NCBI GenBank assembly: GCA_029204225.1
Contig: CM055107.1
Span: forward strand, 23,330,678 to 23,394,677
DNA from: Diphasiastrum complanatum
Taxonomy: Eukaryota > Streptophyta > Lycopodiopsida > Lycopodiales > Lycopodiaceae
Direction of reading: 5' to 3'
DNA length: 64,000 nt
Shown here: piece by piece, positions 43,900-55,500 of the stretch
Layout: each line of letters starts with the position of its first letter
How positions within the stretch are numbered: position 1 is the stretch's first letter
The notes under the pieces: generated by a model
What the model was told of the DNA's origin: nothing
Databases searched by the model: none
The model's input: the letters and a program-made list of their open reading frames with translations, nothing else
Position numbers and translations under genes: made by a program

Positions 43900-44772
43900 T
43901 ATTCACTTGGGGCTTTGGTTGGCCTCCCTTCGCACCTTGATCAAGTGGTATTGCACTTCTCCATAAATTCCAAGCGCTCCGTATTGAAATTGGACTTGTG
44001 CAGCAAAAAGTAGTTATTCGTGTCGACAATCCATTTTGACGTAGTCCATGTTGTAAATCTGGACTCCCATGATCCTCCCAACATTGCAGCTCAATAGTAC
44101 AGTCTGGCTACAGGCAATTGATCTTGAACCTCGTCGGACACCATAGGGATATTTGGAAACATAGGTAGGCAATCATCCCATCTAGTAAATACGGACGCCA
44201 ACTTGGACAAGTCATTTACAAACATAGCAGATTTCTTAACTGTTGGATCCGTTGAAGATGTATCCATTTGTAGACCCAAATTTTTTCATTTATTGCGTCG
44301 CAGCATCGGAATATAGTATGAATCGACATGTAATTTTCGAGGGCTTGCAACATAGCTTTTGATTGAGTCTGGAGCTTTCTCAAAAACTTTCCTGCACCAA
44401 TCTGGTTGCTCACCCAATGCGGGTAGCTTATCCAACTCTTTGCTTGCTTGTATCTCTGAGATCTTGAATTGGATATTGTTGTGGAAATGCCTAGATTTGG
44501 TCCTCGATGGTGGTCCTTGAGGTAGATGGACCTACGCTCGTGGCTTGAGTTTTAGTAACTTCTTCAACATCTGCCCTGCGATCCAATCCGGTATGAATTT
44601 CTTTTTGATCTTGTTGTGGAGGCGAGAACTGAGACATTAATAGAACTGGAATTTGGGGGTTTGATTGTAGGACCTGAGGGGCTGTCTTATCATATTCTTT
44701 GATAGTGGCCTTTGCCTTGACCAACTCAGTCGATGCTAAGCATTTGAACTTATCAAATTGGCTTTGAGACAT
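43900..44772 (-). pseudogene. Extra ORF of Gypsy A2, C-terminal part
   Basis: Minus-strand pieces 44772-44491 (Gln/Pro-rich, weak coiled coil) and 44413-44091, which match the A1 extra ORF: KKSAMFVNDLSKLASVFTRW, then VQDQLPVARLYY. Stops and frameshifts separate them. The N-terminal half present in A1 (16237-15000) is absent. Conservation in two diverged copies supports it as a real coding region of this family. Confidence 0.65.
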
Positions 44773-44959
44773 GATGGCAGAAGATAAAAACTGAAAGCAA
44801 AAAAGACGTGGAGTGTATCAGAAAGCTGTATGAAAGTTTTAAAAAAGTTCGGTTTAGGAAAAACTTTGCAAGAGCTTCGCTAGCACAAGTGAGAAATGAA
44901 ATTGAATTCAGCCATTTTGTAGGTAAATTTGGAGGGTCCATTAGACAAAGTACTAGTTT

Positions 44960-45340
44960 GGCTGATCAATTCTGGACAAAAATTTGAAGGCTTCTATAGT
45001 ACTGTGAAAATAGCTTCCAAAATTTTTGGCAAAGGTTTTAGAGGTATGACGAAGGTTTAACTTTCGCCTAAGAACATCTTTCGCCTAGGTACTACATTTT
45101 AAGACAATTTTGAGGATCGAAATCTATTGACAACCTAATTTTGACATTCTAAATCTATATGTCAAATTAGCGAAGATTCATAATCATGATATCAATGGTA
45201 GGCTTCTGAACACTCGTTCAATCTCAAAACAAGTATATCCTTTGCAAGATAACATTCGCCCATCTCGATATAGGTGTACTGGATGTATGATATGACAGCT
45301 TGGCGAAGGTTTATGAAATGGTATTTTCAAAATCTGACTC
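44960..45340 (-). other. A2 spacer with GGCGAAGGTT-like motifs
   Basis: Non-coding, matches the A1 spacer (16200-16640), including the context before the first motif (GACAAAAATTTG...GGCTTC, TACTGTGAAAATAG). Motif copies lie at about 45022, 45045, 45062, 45171, 45255 and 45303. Confidence 0.65.
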
Positions 45341-45558
45341 AAAAAGTGATTTTCTAAGTCATTTTTCATCAAAACTTGATTTTTGAAAATATATATATAT
45401 TTTTTCTGATCTAATGACTTTTTTTAAAACTTTTGCTCATCGTTTTTCTTTTATACTGTCTTTTCCAAAAAAGAAACAACTAAGTAGTGCAAAACAACAA
45501 AATTGTAAAACACCAAAAGTAAAAATGATAAGATCCTCAATCAGGGTGGTAGATCCGG

Positions 45559-46170
45559 CTACCAATGAAAGGGATTAACCTTTGATTTGTGTTTAGCTCT
45601 CTTGTGAGAAGATGAAGACTTCTCAAAATTTCGACCTAAAGAATCATCCTTGACCTTTTCTTTTCCTTTATCCAATAAAAGTGGTATATCTTTATCATCA
45701 GTTTCTCGTGATGTTTTTTTCCATTTCAAGACCGTGTTGTAATGTTGTTTTTCTTGTTTCTTTGTCATCAGTCTATCCTTCCTTCAATATAACTGCTTTA
45801 GGCAGTTTTATTGTCAGTTCTTTAGAAATATCTCGGATTTCAAACCTCATAGAATGCATATGATTTAAAATTTGCTCATTTGTAAGTTCTGCATTTTCAT
45901 CGTAAGACAAGACATGACTGACATGGATGAGTTCATTTTCAATCAAATCTGGTATTGGATTGGTTGATATCCAAGCTACGTTCATCATGTTCATTGAAAA
46001 AGTGATTGACATATTCAAAGTTCGATATGGTAAAAGAAACTCGCTCAATTTGGATTGATTATCTCGTTGACACATATAGTCTGCTATACAATCCACTGTT
46101 GCAAGAGCTTGGTTCCAATTGACATTATCAACTTTAGAATTGTAATGAGATGCTAAATTCTTTACATGTC
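45559..46170 (-). pseudogene. A2 unassigned coding remnants
   Basis: Minus-strand ORFs 46096-45773 (107 aa; NEQILNHMHSMRFEIRD) and 45768-45559 (Lys/Ser-rich, basic). They occupy the place of RT to integrase but show no RT, RNase H or integrase motif. They may be sequence specific to this copy or part of an extended gag-pol linker. Function not recognised. Confidence 0.35.
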
Positions 46171-46333
46171 AATCACAGGTATGGTCTGTTGTTGATAAAT
46201 CATCCTTTTTGGACCACTGGCTTGATAGTCCAAGTGATTGGATCAACTTTGAATGCACGCTCACGATTCTCAAAAGTGATTTTTTCATTGCCCCAATTAT
46301 GAATTACTTGCGAAACTTGTAACCATGGACATC

Positions 46334-46603
46334 TCAATAAGACATGGTAAACATCGGTGTATCAAATAAGCCCATTACTACAAAAGTAATGAAAAACTGA
46401 ACTCCAACGATCTTGACATGTATATCTTCTACCATTCTCTTAGGATGAACTGTTGTTTGATCAACTAGCTTAATGGCAAAAGTTGCAGGTTTTATCTTCG
46501 TAAGACCCCATTTTACGCATAGCTTTGTTGAAATCGGGTTAACTCCTGAACCTCCATCTATCACGGTTGCTTCTTTACCAAACTGTCTATGTTGTATTGG
46601 CAA
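46334..46603 (-). pseudogene. Gypsy A2 retropepsin
   Basis: Encodes FGKEATVIDGGSGVNPIS, where the aspartic protease motif reads D-G-G-S, followed by LCVKWGL, IKLVDQTTVHPKRMVEDI and FITFVVMGLFDTPMF. This is the Athila/Tat protease layout. The closing LLGRPWL block has decayed (reads TMSYWDVHG in the next frame). Confidence 0.7.
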
Positions 46604-47060
46604 GGTGATGTTTCATTGCTCACTTTTCTAGGCTACTCCTACATTGACCACTTCATTTGTTTCTTCAAACCCGACACAAAAGAGTGGCTCATGATGGACT
46701 GTTGGCTCAATCTAAGTTAACATTTCTGCTAATACTTCTTTTGCTTTCGACACCAACTTAAAAAAATCTCCCAATGTAATATCCATCTTGCTAGACAGAA
46801 TATTCATGATCATTTTCATTTGCGACACTTTTGGTTCTGTCATTTTGAAAGGTTCTTCATGATGGTGCAACTGAGTATTAACATTCGTTCATGGATTATG
46901 TAAATTTGAAGACGACACAAGTGAAGAATGGGCTTTAGCTACTTCAAATCTCTCTTATTCTTGCAATTGTTTAATCCATTGCCTCATATGTACACTCCTG
47001 ATGCAGTAGGTATATCTATAGTTGGTACATATTCATTAGATACTGGATCAACAAGAACTT
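46604..47060 (-). pseudogene. A2 gag-protease linker
   Basis: Fragmented minus-strand sequence with helical stretches (FKLVSKAKEVLAEML, PTVHHEPLFCVGFEE) and several stops, between the knuckles and protease. Confidence 0.4.
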
Positions 47061-47064
47061 CTTT

Positions 47065-47660
47065 CTACTTCTGAGCTCTAGTAACAACCATCAAAGGGAC
47101 ACTTGGTTTAATAGGCTGAGCTGTTGGTCTTTGTTGATCATAATCATATTTAATGGAGTAGCAACTGGTAGTGGTTTTGGTCCTGCTGGACAATCCTTGT
47201 AACAATGTCCATAACAACATTTTTGACAGAATGGAACAATCTTTTATTTGTTCGGACATTTCGCAACTTTGTGATTTTCTCTGCATGCAAAGCATCCAAG
47301 TGGTGCTCTGGTCCACTGTCTCACTGCTTCTTGTTGTGTGGTAGCATAGATAGCACAATGCTTTGAAGGACCAATCTCTTGATCATTATTGTAATTCCAT
47401 TGCTCATTACCACTGTAAGGCTTTGGCTCCATCAGATTTTAGGATAAGGTCCCTTGTAGGTAGTAGATTTTCGATATTGAAGCTTTGCTGGATAATCCGA
47501 GGATTTAACGAGCAAAAAGTTGTTTTGTACCCCCCCGTAGAATTGCACAAATGACAAATAGTATTTGTCATTCAATGTTTCAATGTCGAACATTCATTCA
47601 TGGTGTGATTTCCCGCACAAATTGAACATCGGACATTTTTTTGACTAGAAAAAGTCTTAG
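47065..47660 (-). pseudogene. A2 gag zinc-knuckle region
   Basis: 47432-47244 has CFACRENHKVAKCPNK, and 47640-47540 has CSICAGNHTMNEC plus CHLCNSTG. These are CCHC-type nucleocapsid knuckles, three in all, matching the two at 17860-17950 in A1. Frames are broken between them. Confidence 0.65.
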
Positions 47661-47754
47661 CAAACTTTTCAGTTGTGTTGCTACTATGAGCATGCACCTC
47701 TTCCAAAGCTTTCAACTTCTTGTCGAATTGAGACTGCATTTTATCCAGCTACAT

Positions 47755-48180
47755 CTATTGCTTTTGACCAAGTTTTCCGAACTCATTCATCATCAATTCC
47801 GCAGTAGCATTAATATTCATGGATGCAATAGTGGTGGATGTAGTAGTGGTTTGCCCAACTGTATATGGCAGTATTCCAATATTTGGTTCATTGTCAGAAT
47901 CTTCATCCTCCTCTCGAATCGCATCATCCATAGCATTTTGTAAGAAAATATACTCAATATGGCATTTTAGCTTGCGTCTAATCCTCTTAGGTAGACCTGC
48001 TAAAAACCACATAATTATAGCATCATCATTAACTAAATTGGGATGACACTCAGATTTAAGGTGCTTAACCCGTTCAATGATTGGATATTTATGAGGAGAA
48101 AGACAGAGAGAAAGAGAAAGAGAATTAAAGTGGAATTCAAATACTCGTACTGATCGACTCGGAAGAAAACCCGATAGCAA
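47755..48180 (-). pseudogene. Gypsy A2 gag C-terminal part
   Basis: Encodes FLAGLPKRIRRKLK, the acidic NAMDDAIREEDEDSDNEP block, TTTTSTTIAS and a helix ending GKLGQKQ. It matches A1 18053-18316 closely. The first 40 or so codons of the ORF (Ser/Leu-rich) are not gag and mark the junction near 48090-48180. The capsid part is missing. Confidence 0.8.
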
Positions 48181-48185
48181 GGAAT

Positions 48186-48940
48186 GACATCAAAACCCGA
48201 ATCTGATAAGGAAAAATCATCAAGCCCACCCCATTCAAACCAAGGTGATGTTGATCTGGATGATGTGTCGGTCCCAACATCTACTTCCTCAAAGATTTAG
48301 TAGGATTATTTTAAGGGAAAAGCCTCTAAGGATGCTGATAGCTATGTTTTCCAGTTCCAGTCAATGGCGGTCAATAATAAGAAAACTCTTGATGCGGACA
48401 AGCTAAGAATTTTTTCTGGCTTATCGATGAAGGAGCCCAGAATGTGGTTAAGTCAGATTGAACCGGCCTTGATTTCCACTTGGACTGACTTGAAGAACCA
48501 ATTCTTGAAGCAATTTCGAGAAATTGGTTATTCCATTCGTATTCTTTCCCAATTTAATTCTATACGAAAAAAAAAGAGTCCTTACAAAAATACACCAGAA
48601 GGGTTAAGAAGCTTATTGGTCAATTGGCATGACAGTATCTTATCGCTATGCAGATTGAATGGTTCTTGGGCTACTATTGTAGGCAAGGACCAACTGATAC
48701 ACCAGAACATGTTATATCAACTGTTGAAATTCATGAAACTTCTCAAATATCTAGGAGTCGAACTGACTTAAAAAGTATTTTAAAGAAATTTGAGAGGCAA
48801 CTTCTTTTCATGAAAATGACCATGAACAACCTTATGCCATGCAAACCTGAGCCGCAAATATATACCCTAACCCTAAAACTACTGCAAAACTGGATAATGA
48901 AGTGGATGAAGATTAAAGATCGATTATTTGGATGAATTAC
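48186..48940 (+). pseudogene. Athila-like gag (Gypsy F2 fragment)
   Basis: Plus-strand sequence starts in a Ser/Asp-rich stretch and then gives DYFKGKASKDADSYVFQFQ, LDADKLRIFSGLSMKEPRMW and LKNQFLKQFREIGYSIR. The pattern matches F1 gag at 6690-6960. Stops occur near 48298 and 48768; the sequence degenerates towards 48940. Confidence 0.75.
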
Positions 48941-48950
48941 TCCGATAGTA

Positions 48951-49085
48951 GAATAATCCAACACTCCCCCTTAATATGAAGCCATGAATGCTTTGACCTT
49001 CAATCCTAGTTCTCCACAAAATTTTTTGTGCGCATCCAAGCTTAGTGCTTTAGTAAAATATCCGATGTCATATCTTGCGTTTGAC
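48951..49085 (-). pseudogene. Copia H RNase H end, polypurine tract and LTR edge
   Basis: The minus strand encodes TKALSLDAHKKFCGELGLKV, followed by a stop, AAGGGGGAG (48964-48972) and an LTR start TGTTGGATTATTC (48963-48951). Close to Copia K at 24395-24515. Confidence 0.75.
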
Positions 49086-49129
49086 AATACTGCAAGTTTA
49101 CCTCATTGTCGAGAACTTTGGAATTGATG

Positions 49130-49257
49130 TGAAGCCAGAAGCCTTTCTAGTTCGACAAAGACAATATAGATTGAACCCAAAATATTCCTTAATGGTGAAA
49201 GCAGAGCCCGATAAATATTTGAAAACGAGAATTATTTATCCGATTTTGAGCAGATGA
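49130..49257 (+). pseudogene. Athila-like RT fragment (Gypsy F2)
   Basis: Encodes VRQRQYRLNPKYSLMVKAEP, then RIIYPILSR. It matches the start of the RT in F1 (QCQYRLNPKYS, GIIYPVLSS at about 9815-9905). Only 40 codons remain. Confidence 0.75.
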
Positions 49258-49379
49258 CACAATCAAGTCCAGATAAAGAAAGAAGATGTTTTGTTTTTTG
49301 ACTTCTTTTTCTTATCAAATTTCTTGGAATAAAGAGATTTTGATTTAGGTGTTGAATGAGAGAATGAAGATCCATTTTT

Positions 49380-49960
49380 TCAAATCTCTTCCTGTAGTAG
49401 CATAGATGAAGCTCGTGCTAATGTAAGAACTTGCTGAGTAGAAATAATGATTACCCAGTTTTTGTAGGTGTCAAGAAGGCTTGATAGAAGAGTCATGACA
49501 ACATCTGCATCATTGATTTTTGAGCCACTTACAGACATATGTTCAAGATGATTTTTAAAGTTGTTCAAGTGATTCGTAGTCAAACCCGTATCAGCCCTTT
49601 TGAATGAGAAATTTTTTTTCTCAGATGAAGTTTGGCAGTCACGTCTCTAATGTCATAGAGAAAGCTTAGAATATTCCAAGCTTCTAACGAAGTTCGAGCG
49701 CTTCGAATATGACTGATATGATTATCTCTGATATTGAGAGTAATAAGGGCTTCCATTTGGTAATGGCCACTAAATTTGCAATAGGCTTAACCTCAGTACC
49801 TTCGACAACTTTTTAAAGCTCTTTTGCTTGTAGGTGCACTCTCATTTTGAATTTCCATAGGTGATAGTTGTCGCCATCCAACTTTTTGATAGGATTCAAA
49901 AATGATGCATCCATCATAGACAAATCTGATATTGAAAACCTGGCAATGAAGATGAACATT
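49380..49960 (-). pseudogene. Copia H gag
   Basis: Minus-strand gag start near 49930 (IKKLDGDNYHLWKFKMRVHL) with a stop after KEL, a broken middle, then ORF 49583-49380 (NHLNNFKNHLEHMSVSGSKI, VMTLLSSLLDTYKNWV), the UBN2-type helices. The element is primed and bounded by the sites at 49989-50001. Confidence 0.75.
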
Positions 49961-49988
49961 TTGATCTAGTTACCAAAGCTATGATCTA

Positions 49989-50000
49989 GCTATGATACCG
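49989..50000 (-). promoter_or_regulatory. tRNA-Met primer binding site of Copia H (diverged)
   Basis: The minus strand reads CGGTATCATAGC, 10 of 12 matches to TGGTATCAGAGC, next to an LTR end TTCCAACA. Confidence 0.65.
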
Positions 50001-50700
50001 TGTTGGAAAATAAGCTACATATGAGTCATATAATTATTTGACAATGATAGTTCAATTGTAGTAAAAACAATAGGTAATGTAATAACAAAACTATTTCGAT
50101 ACTAACATAAACACAACTTATTATCATTCACAAGCGCGAAAACTAAATGATAGAAAAAGATCACTTCTTTGCCAATCATCAGAACTCATATCATAAAAGC
50201 ATGAATAATAGAAACAATAGAATGAGACAAATCATGTGTCAAATTGTTGAATGTAGTATGTATTGCTCATACACAAACTGTAATTGCAATAACTTATTAA
50301 TGATCAGTCTACGCCTATGGTAGAACAAAGAGAGGAGAATAAGAAGAGTGACTACTCTTAAAACTTGAACTAAATTGATTGAACTTCATGAAATGGACTA
50401 ATCCACTGATCTATTTATATTTGTTGATGGCACAACCCTAACGGAATCCACTTGGCAAGTGCCACGTGGAGATAAGGAAATATACAGTGGATAAGACTCT
50501 ACTATCAAGTCTACTGAAGTTGTTATTTGGAACTCTTGAATAATCATTTTAGGTCTATTTGACACTGTGTCGACAGTACATGTATTTCTGTAGATGATCT
50601 TCAAGTCCTTCGACACTATTTTGACAATGCGAGTAAAACTACAGAGTAATTCCAGATTACAAATTGATTTAAGGAATGAAATCCAATACTTACTACACAT
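50001..50700 (-). repeat. 5' LTR of Copia H (right end uncertain)
   Basis: Begins at TGTTGGAAAATAAGC beside the primer site and is non-coding. A TATA-like word (minus-strand TATAAATAG, about 50409-50417) supports an LTR promoter. No second complete LTR is available for a boundary. Confidence 0.5.
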
Positions 50701-51835
50701 TGTATCCTTGCAAAATTATTTGTAATATGTGCTTTTGCATAACTTTATTCATCATGAGTGTTCAATTGATTAAATGGTCATAACAGATTTTTGATCTTGG
50801 TAAATTTGAACTGTCAATTCAACTTGCTATTAGATCTTGATTGTTCGGAAGTTCAAGTTTTCATTATCAACAATGTTCCCATGGCTATTTCAGACGCCTC
50901 AAAGAACATTGAAATTTTTTTGCTATATATTTAACATGAAGTTGTTAGCTTAACAAAAACATTCAGAAATGGTAATTTGGAACATTTTTTTAACCTTTTA
51001 AATGTACAAGGACTAAAAAATGTAGACAACGATCAATAATATAAGGACTAGGAAATTAGTATACTATGATCAATAGTGTAAATGTGACGAAGAACACATT
51101 CACCATTAAAAGAAAAATTAATCCAAATTTCATTCCAACTATGGAAGGATATAATATTAAGAAGAAGCAACATCTATCAACATTAAAAGGTCATTAACAC
51201 TTAACTCTATCTCAAGAAAGAGTGGATAATAAGAAAGGCTTTATGTGAAAGACAAGTTATTGAGTATTAGTTGACCTCGAAAAACACACAAATTTTTTTG
51301 TTGATTGCTAAAAGTGTTGGGCCAACAATTGAAGTAGAGAACTGTGCTTATTACTCTTTTTGTGAAAGATAAAATGGATCAATAAGTTTTCACTAATAAT
51401 AGTTGATCTTCTAATAGTTGATCTTTATCTAATTATCATTTTGTGATTGTGTTTTCTTTTGTAGGACATATAAAAAATGTTTCTCATATTGGATGAATAA
51501 ATAATCTACTTTTCAAATATGCGTCCTGAAAACTACTTAATTGATGGTTTGTGAGATCTAAAATTGAGAATACATAGAAATGAATATTTTGAGATATCGA
51601 TTGTGAATATTGTGAATACTGATCGTGAATATTAACTCGAGATTGCGAATACTGAAGAAAAAGTAAACAATTATATGTATAATTAATCATGGATTATGTT
51701 GTCTAATACAACACAACTATAATCATACACAAATCTTATCAATTTGTTGTAACTTCTAGATGTCTATTCAAAATTTACTACAAACTGATATCAAAATTGT
51801 AGGTAAATATGACAATGTGACATTGCAAGGCCTTT
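50701..51835. other. AT-rich intergenic stretch
   Basis: No gene or element recognised. A short decayed repeat GTGAATATTGTGAATACTG occurs near 51601-51625 and is echoed twice to 51655. Confidence 0.4.
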
Positions 51836-51966
51836 GTGGTACCAAGAGGCGAACACATAACATTAGGGCTATGCAAAAACATGATGTGGCAACATCTTGG
51901 TATTAGGGCTCGGAGGGGGTTTTGGGCTTTTAACTCAGGGTCAGAAAAAGGGCATGCAAAGAAAAG

Positions 51967-52004
<38 letters not shown>

Positions 52005-52012
52005 AGAGAGAG
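51967..52012 (+). repeat. (GA)n tract in the leader of the large gene
   Basis: GA dinucleotides with GGGA interruptions about 590 bp before the main start codon. GA tracts are common in plant 5' leaders and core promoters; a role here is inferred only. Confidence 0.8.
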
Positions 52013-52457
52013 AAGTACGAGAGCGATGGAAGAAAACGCTATGGATCGAGCGTGTGCATCGTCGTCTTGGAGCGCGCTACACTCGGCATCTCATCTCAAC
52101 TGTTTTGCGTAGCATCCACTAAGCAGCTATGCTGTTCCTTCCCTTCAAATGTTTTGTTTCATTATGAATGATTCAGTTGTGCAGTTGGCTTTGCTGAAGC
52201 ACAGCGACCTTCAAATGCTGGTTAGGGTTTTGCCAGAAAACGATCCAGTGGGTTATCTCATCTTGAGGGTTTGTATGAATTGTTGTTAGCCGAAGCAGTT
52301 CCTGCTTCTGACAAGGAAATTGTCAGCAAAGGATGAAGGTGCAGAGAGCTTGGTACTTGTGCTGCATTTGATTTTGACATAGAGCAATAGATTAGATTGG
52401 AAGCCAGGGGTAGGGTTTCTGATGTATTAGCATTTTATTCTTATGAAAGTTGCAGCA

Positions 52458-52571
52458 ATGGATGATGCCGTTGATTGTCGTCATGCTTTAAATCTGATAA
52501 CAGCTCGGGATGCTGATAGGGTTGTGCGTTCCAGACAGGCGAAATTCTTGGAGGATGCACAAACATGTTAG
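52458..52571 (+). CDS. Upstream ORF, 37 codons, overlapping the main start
   Basis: ATG at 52458, three bases after an acceptor-like TTGCAG (52450-52455), opens a 37-codon frame (MDDAVDCRHALNLI, ARDADRVVRSRQAKFLEDAQ) that ends TGT TAG at 52571. The frame differs from the main ORF, whose ATG (52565) lies inside it. It looks more protein-like than the first main-frame codons. It may be a regulatory upstream ORF, or the true N-terminus separated from the main ORF by an indel or an unseen splice event. Confidence 0.4.
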   Translation: MDDAVDCRHALNLITARDADRVVRSRQAKFLEDAQTC

Positions 52572-55500
52572 GAACGGGGCGGGCTCGGTCCAAGGGACGC
52601 AATAGGCTTTCAGTTGTGAAAAGTCTAACTTTAGATGCTGGATGTTCCCGAGACGAAAGCCCTGTGGTAGCCGATAAGCATAAAGATTATTCGGAATTGC
52701 AGAATTCGGAAAAGGAATCCAAAACAGCTCACTCATCAGAAGCGAACTCAGAAGCGTGCAGGGTTGTTGATGATGCAAATTCAGCATGGCATCTTGAGGA
52801 GCATGACACGGAAATGTTGGACAGTTTAAGAAGGCATGAAAGGAGGAAAAAGAAAAAAGTTGACAATAAGCAATTGTTGCATAATATTAGCTTAGGCGAA
52901 GAGTCTTTAGAAGGTACAACAAGTTCTCACTTTGCTGATCAGCTTAAGAAACAACCGAATTCAGAAGTGCGCACAGTTGTTGACAATGCAAATTCAGGAC
53001 AGCATCTGGAGGAGCATGACAATGAAAACCTTTATAGCTGGAGAAGGCATGAAAGGAGCAAAAAGAAAAAAGCTGGCAGTAAACAACTGCTTCATAATAT
53101 TAGTCTAGGCGAAGAATTTTTTAAAGGTGCGACAGGTCATTATTTTTCTGATCAGATTGGAACACCAGCAAATTCTGAAGGGCACACCATCGTTCATGAT
53201 ACACAGCATCGTGAGGAGCATGGCAGCGAAAATGGGGACAGCTCAAGCAGGCTTAGAAAGAGGACAGAGAAAATTGCTGGCAATAAAAAATTGTTGCATA
53301 ATGGTAGTCTGGGGGAAGAATTGTTAGAAGGTTCGACAGATTCTTATTTTGCTGATCAGCCTAAAATACAAGCAAATTCAGGAGGGCGCATGGTTGTTGA
53401 TGATGTAAATTCAGCACAGCATCTTGGGGAGCATGGCACTGAAATCCTGGACAGTTCAGGAGGGCATCAAGGAAGGAAAAAGAAGGCTTGCAGTAAACAA
53501 TTGTCGCGTAATATTATTCCAGGGGAAGAATCTATAGGAGGTACAACGAGTTCTTATTTTGCTGATGGGCTTGGGGCACAGGTGTATTTGGAAGGGCACA
53601 CCATTGTTCAAGATATAGATTCAGCACAGCATCTTGAGGAGCATGTTCTCAAAAATGTGGACAGCTCAAGAAGGCATAGAAAGAGGATAAAGAAAGAAGC
53701 TGGCAGGAAAGGATTGCTGCATACTAGTAGGCTAGGAAAAGAATCGTCAAAAGGTACACCAAGTTCCTATGTTGCTGATGAGCTTGAAACTAAAATGAAT
53801 TCAGAAGGGTGCATGGTTGTTGATGATATAAATTCAGTACAATATTTTGAGGAGCATGACACCAAAATCCTGGAAAGCTCAAGAAGGCATGAAAGGAGGA
53901 AAAAGAAATATGCTGACAGAAAACAGTTGCTGCATAACATTAGTCTAGGGGAAGAGTTTTCAGAAGGTGGGTTGAGTTCTTGTTTTACTCATTTGCAAAC
54001 ACAAGCGAACTCAGAAGGGCACATCATTGTTCGTGGTGTAAATTCAGCACAGTATATTGAGGAGCATGACACTGAAAATGGGGGTAGCTCAAGAAGGCAT
54101 AAAACGTTGGTTAAGAAAAAAGCTGGCTGTAAACAGTTGTTGCATAATAGGAGTCCAGGGGAGAAATCTTTAGAAGGTACGACAAGTTTATGTTATGCTG
54201 ATCAGTTTGACACACAAGCGAATTCAGAAGGGCGCACTATTGTTGATGATATGATATCAGCACAGCTTCTTGAGGAGCATGACACTGAAAATGGGGATAG
54301 CTCAAGAAGGCATGAAAGGAGGAAAAAGGAGAAAGCTGGCAAGAAATCCGTGAATCTTGAGAAGCTTGAGATGGAAAACAGGGGCAGCTCAAGAAGGCAT
54401 GAAAGGACAAAAAAGGAAACTCCTGGCAAGAAATCTATGAATCTTGAGGAGGTTGACACTAAAAAGCAGGACAGCTCAAGCAGGCATAAAAGGAGGGAAA
54501 AGGAAAAGGCAGGCAAGAAGTCCATGAATCTTGAGGTGCTTGGCACCGATAATGGGGACAGCTCAAGAAGTCATGAAAGGACGAAAAAGGAAAAAGCTGG
54601 CAAGAAACCCATGAATCTTGAGGAACTTGACATTGAAAATGGGGAGAATTCAAGAAGGCAGGAAAGGAGGAAAAAGGAAAAAGCCGGCAAGAAATCCGTG
54701 AATCTTGAGGAGCTGGACACTGAAAACGGGGACAACTCAAAAAGGCAGGAAAGGAGTAAAAAGGATAAATCTGGCAAGAGTTCAATCACAACTAACATCC
54801 TTAGTAATAAGAAGGGGATTATGTTAGTCGAGCAAGTTGCTTCCACTGTGAATCAAATAAGTTTACCAAATTCAGCTGATCAACATCAACAAACTGATCA
54901 CTCACAAGTTTTAAATTCACATGCTCAGTATATATCAGGAGAAGCTTCTAGGCTGCAATGTTCTAATTCTGGCCCTTACATTGGTTCTCCACTAGTTTCG
55001 CGGGAAAAACTAATGAATAATGCTCAGGAGCCATCAGTCAGCAAAAGCCTTCAAAATGGTAGAGAAATTTCCCATTCCCCTGTGAGAAGCCCTTGTATGC
55101 GACGGTCTGTTAGGCAGCGTACAGATGATCACCCCTCTAAATATGCATTTTTCATGGAACCTGTTATATCAGATGGTCAGCAGCGAGGTGAGCAGGTATG
55201 GAATGAAAATCAGCAAGAGTTCCTGCCACATGAAAGAACTTTAGTTGAAGCTTGCAGTTTTAACAGTGAAGGTGCTTCCACTATCATCTCCAAAGATATA
55301 ATTCATGCTGAGAACAGTGAAAGTGCTCCTACTTTCGTGAATGAAGATTTTGTATCACATCCCTCAGAATCTCTTCCTCCCTTTCCATCCCGTACTTCTG
55401 GTGATGCACCATGGACTGCATTTCATGCGTCAGATGCTGATATTGATTCTGTAATAGTCGTTACCAAAGGTACAGGATTGGTTTCTATGCTCACTGATTT

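Larger units (their letters stand above)
37873..48180 (-). mobile_element. Tat-like Ty3/Gypsy element A2, interrupted
   Basis: Minus-strand relative of A1: gag (48180-47755), knuckles (about 47640-47240), gag-protease linker, protease (46603-46334), unassigned ORFs, GGCGAAGG spacer, extra-ORF C-terminus (44772-43900), and a 3' LTR that Copia B splits into 43853-43534 and 38394-37873. RT, RNase H and most of integrase are missing. The 5' end is lost at a junction with an Athila-like gag near 48180. Confidence 0.8.

Noticed and set aside
54202-54846. Overlapping minus-strand open frames rich in Ser, Phe and Leu opposite the repeat region of the large gene
   Set aside because: They are antisense shadows of the in-frame repeats. 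The repeat structure keeps them open; no start context or domain supports them.
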